Assembly: GCF_932294415.1 (NCBI RefSeq)
Contig: NC_065536.1
Coordinates: 7,810,474 to 7,874,473, forward strand
Reading direction: 5' to 3'
Origin: Quercus robur
Lineage: Eukaryota > Streptophyta > Magnoliopsida > Fagales > Fagaceae
DNA: 64,000 nt
The position numbers and the translations under genes are program-made. The notes beneath the pieces were generated by a model. The model saw only the letters and a program-made list of their open reading frames with translations, was not told the origin of the DNA and did not search any database. Shown here piece after piece: positions 45,645-55,698 of the stretch (positions are counted from its first letter, which is position 1; every line of letters starts with the position of its first letter).

Positions 45645-47300
45645 ATGGGTTCTCTTCCTCATGTAGTTGAAGATTGCTTTAGTTTCTTGAAGCTCTATAG
45701 TGATGGCTCTATTTCACGCTCAACCAACATAAACTTTAACATCCCTGTCATTGATGATGGCTCCGTTCTTTGGAAAGACTACGTGTTTGACAAGCACCAC
45801 AATCTTCACCTACGCCTTTACAAGCCCACATTGGCTTCACTCACCAAGCTTCCTGTCTTATACTACATTCATGCCGGTGGTTTCTGCTTTGCGTCACGTA
45901 CTTTTCCCAACTTTCACAACATATGTCACCGCCTTGCATCCGGGCTTGGAGTCCTCGTAGTTGCACCAGACTATAGGCTTGCGCCGGAGCATAGGCTACC
46001 GGCAGCCATAGATGATGCAATGAGTTCTCTAAAATGGTTACAAACCCTAGCCATGCATGGCGACATTGGTTGTGATACGTGGTTGGGTGATGGGGTTGTG
46101 GACTTTGATAGGGTTTTTGTAGTGGGTGACTCTTCTGGTGGGAACGTGGCTCACCGTGTAGCACTTAGGCTTGGTGTGGGTTTGGTTGAATTAAAGGCGC
46201 TACACTTTGATCAGGGGGGTTCAAATGAACCCCGACTTCATTTTTTATTTTATTTTTTTATTTTTTTATATATATATAAATTTTTTTGTTAGTTTAATAT
46301 TTTAATTTATTCTTAAAAATATTATTTTTACATGCCTTTGACTTAAATTTTGTATACAAGTATTACAAGTATTTCCAACTCTAAGAGTAAGAGTAAGTGT
46401 TTGTAATTGTAATTGTCATTTTTTATTAAAAAGTTATATTATATGTGCGTGAATGTGTCGAATATTGATTGTGAATATTACTTTTCCTTATAATGTTATT
46501 TGGGTAAATAATAATGTGTGTGGAAGTTTGTGTGTACAATATAAATATAAGAGAAATATTTTGATCCTACTTTCATTGGAAATATAGCAATTATCCTGAG
46601 AGCATCCGTAAACATAACCCTAAATATAATATAATTTTATATAATTTAGTAATTCGGAAACAGAGAGGGTTTATTGCATTTGTGTGTATTTTTATTATGT
46701 TATAATAACTTTTTGTTATAAAGTCAGAAAAATTTAAGAAAAAAATTGTAAAGTTAGTGATTGTTCAAGTATTTGATTGGTTAAGTAGACATGTAATGTA
46801 TTATATATATATGAATGAGTGTGATTGTGTATGTCAATAATTAATACAAAGCCAATGAGTTAAGTTTATTCATTTAGTTTAAAATATTTTTATAGAAACA
46901 AAGACAAATAAATAATAACAACTGCATAAAATAAAAATAAAAATGTTAGACAAACTTAACAAAGTTAAATAGTCATAGCTACCCACAATGATAATAAATA
47001 CTTATAATGAATTATCATGTAACAATTCAAAATTTGAAAACTTGTGGAAGGAAATTGTAAAACTTTATTTTTTATTTGGTTGATAACTCGATATATTCAA
47101 GTTTTCTTTTTATTAAATTTTTTTCATTTAAGTTTTTTAATGACCTCCTTAAACAAAATTCTTAGAGTTGCCTTTATTGGAGCCTGTTCGGGTGAGAGGT
47201 TATGTGCTCTTGGCTCCATTTTTTTGGTGGGAGTGTGAAGACTAGGTCAGAGGAAGAGAGGCCATGTGAAGTATTTTGGAATTTGGACATGTATAACAGG
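45645..47300 (+). pseudogene. Carboxylesterase (CXE family), split by an insertion
   Basis: The first part (45645 to about 46192) encodes some 183 residues of a plant class I carboxylesterase/GID1-like α/β hydrolase. It has the oxyanion-hole region HAGGFCFAS (HGGG in most relatives, so one Gly is Ala), the DYRLAPEHRLPAA signature and the nucleophile elbow GDSSGGN with Ser163. The family runs to about 310-330 residues. The frame then enters unrelated AT-rich DNA. The next block of the gene reappears at about 47177 with EPVRVRGYVLLAPFF, after which one extra T in a T-run (47219-47225) shifts the frame; similarity is lost near 47300. The catalytic Asp and His near the C-terminus are not found. 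It is a pseudogene, unless the ~980-bp interval were spliced out, and no good GT-AG pair fits. Confidence 0.83.
46193..47176. mobile_element. ~980-bp insertion inside the carboxylesterase
   Basis: The ends are short inverted repeats (AAAGGC… at 46194 and …GCCTTT ending at 47175), with ATT directly repeated on both sides. Near the left end is a palindrome GGGGTTCAAATGAACCCC. The right end (GACCTCCTTAAACAAAATTC, then TTAGAGTTGCC) resembles a common plant repeat family from memory. The interior is AT-rich and non-coding. The short direct repeat and ends suggest a non-autonomous DNA transposon. The superfamily is not certain. Confidence 0.65.
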
Positions 47301-47868
47301 TATGGAGCTAGTACTCAATCTTGCCAATATGCCATATACAACATATGCTATCAGAAAATCAATGACTGATCTTCCAACAAGAAACACTTCGCACATTTTT
47401 CTGACAATAACTAAACTACATATTAGTTTAATAATTATAAAATCCACATATAACTTCTTTTTTGAAATTATGGCACTTGATTTTTATATTTTTGTTTTTG
47501 TTTGTTGTCGCTTGATTATAAAGTAAGATTGTGAGTTAATCTAATTAACATGACATATTTATATGATGCATGGCTTGTAACTACTTTATATGAGACTTGT
47601 CCTTGACATATGGTTAACAGAGTGTGTATTAAGTGAACGACATTATTTTACATGAAAAAGTAAAAAAGCTGTCTTTAATTTCAATATATTATCATATTAA
47701 CTAAAAATTCCATAACTTATGTGAAAAATGAAATAAAATTAACTAGATTCATTTTATTTCAATAAAACAATCATGTTCAAAAAGTAAAAGCTAATATAAA
47801 TAAATTAAAAAACTAAATTCTTTTTTCTTACTGAATTAGAGCAATCAAGAATAAGTAATTTTTCTTCT

Positions 47869-47901
<33 letters not shown>

Positions 47902-48800
47902 AAAAGAATAAGTAATTTGTATTCTTTAGTAAATGATATCTTTACAAGATTTTCTTTTTATGAATTGGCAAAAATTCAAAAACGAAAATAATAATATTAA
48001 AATTAGCTAGGTATAGATTTTTTTTTTTTTTTTTTTGACATAGGGCTAGCTAGGTATGGATGTTTGATATGTATCTACTAGTAGTAATTATTTTTAAATA
48101 TAACCGTACATGCTAGAGTTAACATAATGTTATTATCAGAGACTCATAGGTAACAATGAATATATTAAATGTTGGTCTCATTTGTATTGTAAGAAAAATT
48201 GCGTACAATTAAATGATTTAAAAAATCTTCATGGGATTTTTATTTATATTTATAAAATAATAAAAAGCAATCAGATTTTTGTTGGGTGTGAGAAGTGGGA
48301 TTTTACCAATTCCTTTTTTAAATTTCTTTGACCTCTAAAAACATCATTTTTTCCATCCATGTGTCAAACATTTAGTATTTTAATCACGATCTACTCCAAA
48401 ACCGTGTGCGGCATTTGGATTAAGTGCTTCTTCTTTACCAAGCTAGTTCTAATCAAATTCCTTGGAAGCATCTGAGATTGTTGTTAAATTAAGGATGAAA
48501 AAGAACATACGTAACACAGGCACACAGCCAACTCAAGTGATAGGAAAAACTTTCTCCTTTTACATTGTCCTTGACAACTGATTATAAATTAATGGTCACA
48601 CCAATCTTTTCGGTTTCCTTTTTTCAACTAGTGGATAAAATTAATTAAAAAAAAAAAGTACCTAGTTTTTTAATTTTCTTGTTGGTCGAATAGGTGGAAA
48701 CCATTACAGGCCCGGGGGATTGTATAAACAATCAATGTCATCTTTATTTGTTATTATTATTATTATTATTTGGCTATATATGTATCAATGTGATCTTTAT
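47301..48800. other. AT-rich intergenic DNA
   Basis: No gene is seen. Simple features only: an A-run at 47871-47886, a T-run at 48020-48037 flanked by GCTAGGTAT on both sides, and TTA triplets near 48751-48769. Confidence 0.5.
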
Positions 48801-48958
48801 GGGAAATTATTGTGTACTCCCGGAGTACCATAAATGCGTACTCCCTCCTCTCACATGAATAGTGGGTCACACTAATTAAATTCATGGTGGGATCCACCAT
48901 TCATATGAGAGGAAAGAGTACGCATTTATGGTATTCCGAGAGTAACTAATAATTTTCC
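48801..48958. mobile_element. 158-bp foldback MITE (copy 2)
   Basis: Same family as 26091-26247: ends GGAAATTATT / AATAATTTTCC, with inverted CATAAATGCGTA and CCTCTCACATGAAT arms. The arms are well preserved. Only the unpaired centre differs clearly between the two copies. Confidence 0.85.
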
Positions 48959-49339
48959 ATTGAGGCAAGGATCCACCAAGCATTAAGCAAACGCTATAAG
49001 GTGCTATCTTGCATGTATTACAATTTCATATAAAGTACATTAGTACACTATCATACAGAGAACAAGTGGTGACTAGTTGTGAGAGGATAAAAAATAACTA
49101 TTAATGCTGTGACATGATCTATCATTAGTTGAATAATCAAATTATAACACATACCTTTTGCAAGAGTAACAGAAATCGGTGAGACCTGTTCTCAATCCAT
49201 TATCATTACTAGTGTTTAACCCGCGCAATGCATGAGATCGTTTAACATATTAATGAACTTTATATTAATGAACTTTATTTAATAACATAGTATATTTAAG
49301 CATATAGTGTCCAATACCTAAAACTATATACATTGGAGT

Positions 49340-49941
49340 TGTAAGAACCAAGTACAAGAATTCTGGGCCTTAGATTACTTGGGCTCACAATTTATTTGTA
49401 GTGGGTTTAAGGATTTCCTACAATGGGTCGTTCTCGGCAGAGGGACTCAAAGCGACACTCAGTTGATACTCTCTCCTTGACTATTTTCTCTCAATTTTTC
49501 TGAACCCTTTCTTCTCCCAACTTTCCTCTATTTATAGCCAAGGTTAGTGGGGAGATCATGATTATATTCACCGTTAGTGCTATTGAAGGTCCAGTATTAT
49601 CTGGTTAAAGTGGTTGTTTAGGTGAAAGGGCGGTGCAGCATTTATGATCTTGGAACTTGGTTCCATTTTCACCGATTATGTTCGGCAACTCACGTTCCCG
49701 TGCATATCATGACCTTCCCGGGTATTGACTCATGCGCTCTACCGGGAAATATTAACCGGTCAACCCCGGGAACTTAATACCCAAAACTTTGTTTTTGGCT
49801 CTAAGGCAGTTTCAAGAAGGGCATAAGGTAACTGGAACTTTCTGCTGGGCCTGCGCCCAAGGCCGGTATGGGCTTGGGCCCGGGGCCCAGATGGGTCTGG
49901 GCCCAAGGCCAGTATGGGCTTTGGGAGCTCGGTGCCGTACA
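49340..49941 (-). repeat. 3' LTR of the Tat-lineage element
   Basis: 602 bp. On the minus strand it starts TGTACGGCACCGAGC and ends GGTTCTTACA. A TATA box (TATAAATAG on the minus strand) lies at 49528-49536. Confidence 0.93.
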
Positions 49942-49944
49942 ATA

Positions 49945-49956
49945 GCCCCCCCTTGA
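49945..49956 (-). other. Polypurine tract of the Tat-lineage element
   Basis: On the minus strand AAGGGGGGGCTAT directly precedes the LTR start TGTACGG, fixing the element's orientation. Confidence 0.8.
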
Positions 49957-50233
49957 TTCATACTCGGTCGCCGAGGAGAATCAAGGAGCTGCTTGGGCAT
50001 TTTGACCTCGGGAATCTTTTAGTCTGGGACTTCTGGCTGTCACTTCTCATTAATAGTCATCTCAAAAGACGCGCAGTTTCGCGGCGTCAGGCGCAGTCGT
50101 CATTATTGCCTGACGGTTCGTGAACCGAAGCGGCGCGCAAATCGGTTACGCTTGGCATTTGCTGGGTCGCTCGTACGCTGTGCCCATTTATTGCTTGATC
50201 AAGCGTTTCTTCTTTCCCCATTTCTTCTGGCTC

Positions 50234-50241
50234 TATAAATA
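50234..50241 (+). promoter_or_regulatory. TATA box of the antisense additional gene
   Basis: CTCTATAAATAGTTC lies about 200 bases upstream of the ATG at 50436, on the strand opposite to pol. Between them a possible leader intron starts at AAA/GTAAGTC (50361) and may end at TTTTAG just before the ATG (about 50425). The arrangement implies that the plus-strand gene is transcribed from its own promoter rather than from an LTR. Confidence 0.5.
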
Positions 50242-50435
50242 GTTCTTCTCCAAACGTCACTCCATTTTTCCTTCGCCTCTGATCTTTAGTGCCCACTCTC
50301 TGCCGACCACATTTCTGTGTGCTTGCTTGCTCAGCGTTCTTTTCCTCCTTAGAACCCAAAGTAAGTCTTTCTTCCCCTTCCTGTTCCTTCAGCTTTGTTT
50401 CTTTGAGTTTATTCTTGTAGTTTTAGGCTTTATAG

Positions 50436-52720
50436 ATGGGTTATTCTTACCTTCTAGATACCCCGGCTGCTTTGGCCACCTTTAGGAGTAAATTTAGTAT
50501 CCCCAGTGACGTGGACGTGGCTTACTGCCATGAGAGTGATATGGAACTCCACCGAGGGCAGGGTACAACCTTCTTTCCTTTGATGTCCATCTTAGAAGGT
50601 GGGGTTAGGTTCCCGGTAGATCCCGTCCTGATAAGCACACTCACCTACTATGGGCTGTGCCCCGACCAGCTTCCCCCCAATTTTTACCGGGTAGTTAGTT
50701 GTGTCGGCCAGTTGAACCATACCTTTAACTTACAACTAGACCACCATGATATTAACCAAATGTACAGCCTCTGTGGGAGTAAATCCACAAATTACTACTT
50801 AAAGACAAGGGATGCTTGGGTACGGCTGATATCGTGCCTACCCGATTCGAACAGGAACTCCGCCGGGGAGTTCGTCAGGGTGCGCGGCAATTGGTTTGCC
50901 GGGGAGATCCCTTGCCCCCTCACACGGCGTGAAGTGGATTCGTACCCTCCCCTTCTTATAGTTGTTTGAGTAAAAGAAAATCTTTTATTGTTAAAAGCTA
51001 ACGCGTTATCTGTTCTTTTGCAGACGGCAAAGTGTTTGTTCAGGACCTCAGAGCCGTCCACGTCAGGGACCTAAACTTCGTCCTTCGTTCCGAGATCTAC
51101 GTGCATTGGGACGGGCAACTCCGGGCCTCACACCTGATCCTCGGCGTGGAACCGGTTTACTCTACTTGGCAACCTTTCAAGCAGGCGTTGATAGTTGACA
51201 GCCCCCTGCTCTCGTACATAGACGTCCGGTACGTGAATTTCTTGCCGCCGAAGCTTACAACCGGGGAAGCGAGGGAATTTGGTCGGCGGTTCACTGCCGC
51301 GGACGAACTAGTTCCCCTTCGAGACGATTCCGCGGAATAGGTATCCCGGCGCCTTAGAGAGAGAGCTCACGAAGCTATACAACAAGGGGACCAAGCCCAA
51401 GAGCAGCCCCATCCCGAGGATCCACCCGCCGAGCATCAACAGCAAGTGACAGACGCGGCTAACCTGCTAGCTGAAGCGATCCAGCCCGGTGCAAGAATGG
51501 TGGCAAGGAGAGTAATGACCCTTGACAGGTTCGTGCCTGGTGCCCGGCCGACCAACCAGCCCCCGCCTACTCAGGGTCGGGGTCCAGTTTCTCAACCTCC
51601 TCCCCCCTCGCAGTCCGGACGTGCCCGGAAGAAACAGAAAGTAACCGAGCAACATTCCACGGTCCCGGGGGACGCCGCTGTCCAGACTCCTCCCCGACCA
51701 ACAGGGGGGATTGTCATCCGCGAGCCGCCGACCGAAGCCGGCACGGGGGGCGCGTCCTCCTCCCAAGTGGCTCCAGCGTGGGAGCCAAAGTTCCTTCTGG
51801 ACGGCAAGCCATTGCCATCGACGGCCTCTGTTCGGATGTGGGATAAGGGCGAGGGCGGCCGTATTGCCCAAACCTTGGCCAGAGCTCTCCAACTTCCCGA
51901 GGACGTGCACGCCTTTGATGATGGGTCCGAGGAGTCCGTGGGGCGCCGGTTAGAGTGGCACGCCATTGCGGTAATTCTTTTGTCTATTTGCTCCATGTAG
52001 ATTTCCTTTTGTCACTTTGCTAACCTTCGCGCTTGCTAGGCCGCTCAACTGGCTCACATTGTGGCTGCCCGGGCACGGGAGCTTGATGAGGAAAATGAGT
52101 GCGAGAAGGGGGCGCGGGAGGCAGCAGTAAAAACGGCTAAGGAAAAAGCCAAGATTGCTGAGGCTGCCGAGAAGAAGGCTGCTGCCGCGGAGAAGTTCCG
52201 AGCATCGGCCGAACAGAGGTGTACTGACCTCCTGGCCAGGCAAAATGAGACGGAACTCAAACTGGCCGAAGCCCTCAGCCTCAACACTTCTCATGCCGAT
52301 GAGATAGCTGATCTCAGGGCAGGCTTGGCGGCCGCGGAGCAAAAGTGGTACGACGTAGGCTTCGCCGACGCCGAGAACTCCGCAGAGCCGGTGGTGGCTC
52401 GGGCTCGGCATATGGGTTTCGAGGCCGGGTGGTTTGCTGCTCTTCAGGCAATGGGAGTTCCTGAAGACTCGCCGCTGAGAGACCCCGGCCAGATTCCATT
52501 TCCGAACCCTGTACCTGCCGTCCAGAACGCCCCGGCTGCTTTTGACGAGGAGGAGACGGCCAGTATGAGGGAGTTGGTTGAGCAAATCGACTCTCACGCC
52601 GAGCCCGAGGATATGGAGGCCACGAGCATACCTACCGTGCAGGAGCTTCTTGGTGAGGGCCAGCCTTTTCCTCTGACCGTCCAGCAGGAAGTGCCAACAC
52701 CGATTCAACCTCCCAGCTGA
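50436..52720 (+). CDS. Additional antisense gene of the Tat element (PF04195-like domain and coiled coil)
   Basis: A spliced gene on the strand opposite to gag-pol. The first block (50436 to about 50963, ATG at 50436) contains FRSKFSIPSDVDV, VRFPVDPVLISTLTYYGLCP and FVRVRGNWF, matching the 'putative gypsy-type transposon' domain (PF04195) as remembered. The second block (51024-51970) continues the domain and then a Pro-rich, low-complexity linker with a basic RARKKQK motif. A clean intron 51971-52039 (GTAATTC…TTGCTAG) keeps the frame into the third block (52040-52720). That block is a long Ala/Glu/Lys coiled coil (about 52070-52300) followed by an acidic tail. The first intron (about 50961-51023 or 50961-51043) has no donor in phase with the obvious acceptor. 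An in-frame TAG at 51338-51340 breaks the second block. Similar additional ORFs are known in Tat elements; their function is unknown. Confidence 0.75.
51971..52039 (+). other. Intron in the antisense additional gene
   Basis: 69 bp with a GTAATT donor after GCG and a TTGCTAG acceptor before GCCGCT, T-rich inside. Removing it joins two open frames in phase 0, so the prediction is well supported. The first reading frame otherwise ends at a TAG at 51998-52000. Confidence 0.75.
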
Positions 52721-53025
52721 TTTTATTTTTACTTGTTTGTTTATCTTTATTTTTTTTTATTTGCCTATGTCACCGGGATGTGGTGATTGAACAATTGCTT
52801 TAGTTTGTCGGTTTTATTTGCCTATGTCATCGGGATGTGGTGATTGAACAATTTCTTTTACCTGTTTAATCAGTAGTCCGTTTTCTGCTTCCGTTCCAAT
52901 TTGTTGAATGAGATTATCTTTGTTTTGTGTTTTGCTTGAATTATACCAGTGCTATGGCCGCTTAATAGAATGGTACCCCCGAAAACCTGTTGTGCGGCGC
53001 TGTGAGAATTTTGAGAGCGCTATTG
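52721..53025. other. 3' region of the antisense gene with a local duplication
   Basis: A T-rich 3' UTR-like stretch. A block with TTTGCCTATGTCA, CGGGATGTGGTGATTGAAC is present twice (about 52760-52795 and 52817-52852). No coding frame is seen. Confidence 0.55.
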
Positions 53026-53712
53026 GACTGTTCGGCGATATTGATCGAGCCGAGGATCAGGTTTCCGTCCTTAGGGTTTCTTCGTAGGGTTTTTACCTGC
53101 TCGGCGATGTTGATCGAGCCGAGGGTCAAGTTTCTGTCCTTAGGATTTCTTCGTAAGGTTTTCACCTGCTCGGCGATGTTGATCGAGCCGGGGGTCAAGT
53201 TTCTGTCCTTAGGTTTTATTCGTAAGGTTTTCACCTGCTCGGCGATGTTGATCGAGCCGTGGGTCAGGTTTCTGTCCTTAGGTTTTATTCGTAAGGTTTT
53301 CATCCGCTCGGCGATGTTGATCGAGCCGAGGGTCAGGTTTCTGTCCTTAGGTTTTATTCGTAAGGTTTTCACCTGCTCGGCGATGTTGATCGAGCCGAGG
53401 GTCAGGCCGAGGGTCAGGTTTCTGTCCTTAGGATTTATTCGTAAGGTTTTCACCTGCTCGGCGATGTTGATCGAGCCGAGGGTCAGGTTTCTGTCCTTAG
53501 GATTTATTCGTAAGGTTTTCACCTGCTCGGCGATGTTGATCGAGCCGAGGGTCAGGTTTCTGTCCTTAGGTTTTATTCGTAAGGTTTTAACCTGCTCGGC
53601 GATGTTGATCGAGCCGAGGGTCAGGTTTCTGTCCTTAGGTTTTATTCGTAAGGTTTTCACTTGCTCGGCGATGTTGATCGAGCCGAGGGTCAGGTTTCTG
53701 TCCTTAGGCTTT
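53026..53712. repeat. 69-bp minisatellite between convergent coding units
   Basis: About ten units, spaced 69 bp, carry CTCGGCGATGTTGATCGAGC, GTCAGGTTTCTGTCCTTAGG and TCGTAAGGTTTTCACCTG. One unit holds a 12-bp internal duplication (GAGGGTCAGGCC, about 53397-53420). Because 69 is a multiple of three, frames stay open on both strands (about 250-265 codons), but neither has homology. Tandem arrays in this 3' untranslated position are known in Tat/Ogre elements and can seed genomic satellites. Confidence 0.93.
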
Positions 53713-53823
53713 ATTGGCAATTCTCTTGGTGTGGTTACAAGGTCAAAAAGAAAACAGCACAGACAAAAAAGTTCATCATGCTCATAATCTTAACAGAATA
53801 CAAGTTTTGGCTCACATTGATGG

Positions 53824-55698
53824 TTACGCGTAGAATTTCTTCAGATTGTTGGCGTTCCATGGTCGGGGGAGCGGCCTCTCATCCAGGTCCTCCAAGTGGT
53901 AGGCCCCTGCACCTGCGACGGCTGTGACTCTATACGGTCCCTCCCAACTCTGAGCAAGCTTCCCTGCAGCCATGTCCCGCATGTGCCCCACTACCCTTCT
54001 TAACACTAATTCCCCGGCACTGAATTCCCTGGTCTTTACATTTCGGTTGTACCTCTGCGCCAGCTTCTGCTGATACTCGGCAAGACGTACGGTCGCGGCC
54101 TCCCTGCACTCTTCTAGCCAATCCAAATGCTCCATCATAAGGTCGGCGTTCTGTACGGGGTCAAACCCGGCGACCCGTGCACTGCATAAACTCACCTCGG
54201 TTGGTATCACTGCTTCTGCCCCGTATGCCAGAGAAAATGGGGTTTCCCCCGTGGATCTCCTGGGGGTCGTGCGGTAGGCCCACAAAACACTGGGTAGTTC
54301 TTCTGCCCATCTTCCTTTCGCCCCATCCAACCTTCTCTTGAGCCCGTTCAAAATAGTCTTGTTTACTGCTTCAGCTTGGCCGTTGCTTTGGGGGTATGCC
54401 GGGGTTGAATACTTGTTCTTGATGCGGAGCTCGCTGCAGAAAGTCCGAAAAGCGTTGCTGTCGAATTGTAGCCCGTTGTCTGTCACTAGTGAATTCGGCA
54501 CCCCAAACCTTGTAACTATGTTTTTCCACACAAACTTTTTCACGTCAGTATCCCGGATATTGGCCAAGGCTTCAGCTTCAACCCACTTTGTGAAGTAATC
54601 CACAGCCACCAGTACAAAACGGCGGTTCCCCGTTGCTCGGGGGAACGGCCCGAGGATGTCAAGCCCCCATTGTGCAAATGGCCACGGGCTGCTGACAGGA
54701 TTTAGACGTCCTGCCGGTTGATGGATCATTGGGGCGTGCTTTTGACATTGCTCGCACCTCCGAACGTATTCGGCGGCGTCCTTCTGCATCCGTGGCCACC
54801 AAAACCCCTGCGTCATTGCTCTGTGTGCTAAAGATCGTCCCCCAGCATGACCGCCGCATACTCCTTCATGCAGCTCGGTTAGAAGCTCCTTCACTCTTTC
54901 AGGATGCAGGCACAAGAGGTAAGGGCCCGCGAAGGACCTTCTGTACAACTTTCGGTCCGAAGATAACCAGTACCTGGGAGCCATTCGTCGAATCTTGTTG
55001 GCCTCGGCCTCATTCTCAGGAACTTTATCCTCGGAAAGAAAGTCTATGATCGGGTTCATCCAGCATGATCCGGCCACCGCCACCTGGGCGACCTCTACTC
55101 CGGCCTGGTCGAGAGCAGTCTTCACACAGATGCTTGGCTTCCTTACAAGTTCAATCGTGATAAGCCTCGGGGTGTCCTCGGTAGCAGATGAGGCTAACGT
55201 GGCAAGAGAGTCAGCATGCCTGTTTTGTGACCGGGCTACCTGGGATATCTTCACCGTTCCAAACTGACCGATAATTTGCTTTGTCGTTCTTAGATAAGCT
55301 TTCATTCGGGGATCCCGAGCCTCGAAGTCCCCAGTGATCTGACAAACAACCAACCGAGAGTCCGAGTAGATTTCCACGTCCTTGGCGCCCAGATGCAATA
55401 CTGCCCTCAGTCCGGCCAGCAGGGCTTCATATTCGGCTTCGTTGTTCGAGGCTTTGAACCCCAGTCTGAAGGAGTGTTCCAGTCGCATGCCTTCAGGGGT
55501 GACTATGACAATACCAGCCCCGGCCCCCATAGCATTTGATGCGCCGTCCACAAATAACCTCCACGGGCGAATCTCCGTACTACAGATTACCTGGCCTTCA
55601 TTCTTAGGTGTAAATTCCGCGATGAAATCAGCGAGAACCTGCCCCTTCACCGAGCTTCTAGGTCGGTATCTTATGTCGAACGATCCCAACCGAGTCCC
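53824..55698 (-). CDS. Pol C-terminal part: archaeal-type RNase H and integrase
   Basis: It continues in the same frame after the TAG at 55699-55701. The first domain is the second RNase H typical of Tat elements (LFVDGASNAMGAGAG, ASNNEAEYEALLAGL, DSRLVVCQI). Integrase follows: an HHCC zinc finger (HEGVCGGH… CEQCQKH), then the DDE core with Asp in WGLDILGPF, Asp in TDNGLQFDS and Glu in QSNGQAEAVNKT. A C-terminal region ends in GPYRV and a stop at 53824. The catalytic residues all appear intact. Integrase would insert the cDNA into the host genome. This part has no ATG of its own at the start and depends on translation through the upstream stops. Confidence 0.88.
   Translation of the reverse strand, partial: GTRLGSFDIRYRPRSSVKGQVLADFIAEFTPKNEGQVICSTEIRPWRLFVDGASNAMGAGAGIVIVTPEGMRLEHSFRLGFKASNNEAEYEALLAGLRAVLHLGAKDVEIYSDSRLVVCQITGDFEARDPRMKAYLRTTKQIIGQFGTVKISQVARSQNRHADSLATLASSATEDTPRLITIELVRKPSICVKTALDQAGVEVAQVAVAGSCWMNPIIDFLSEDKVPENEAEANKIRRMAPRYWLSSDRKLYRRSFAGPYLLCLHPERVKELLTELHEGVCGGHAGGRSLAHRAMTQGFWWPRMQKDAAEYVRRCEQCQKHAPMIHQPAGRLNPVSSPWPFAQWGLDILGPFPRATGNRRFVLVAVDYFTKWVEAEALANIRDTDVKKFVWKNIVTRFGVPNSLVTDNGLQFDSNAFRTFCSELRIKNKYSTPAYPQSNGQAEAVNKTILNGLKRRLDGAKGRWAEELPSVLWAYRTTPRRSTGETPFSLAYGAEAVIPTEVSLCSARVAGFDPVQNADLMMEHLDWLEECREAATVRLAEYQQKLAQRYNRNVKTREFSAGELVLRRVVGHMRDMAAGKLAQSWEGPYRVTAVAGAGAYHLEDLDERPLPRPWNANNLKKFYA

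Noticed and set aside
46193..47176. Interpretation of the carboxylesterase gap as an intron
   Set aside because: No GT-AG pair at the borders restores the frame, the ends form short inverted repeats with a direct repeat outside, and the downstream part has its own frameshift.
52962..53787. Open frames of 252 (-) and 265 (+) codons over the 69-bp minisatellite
   Set aside because: Both frames come from the periodicity of the array; they are not in frame with pol or the antisense gene and lack homology.
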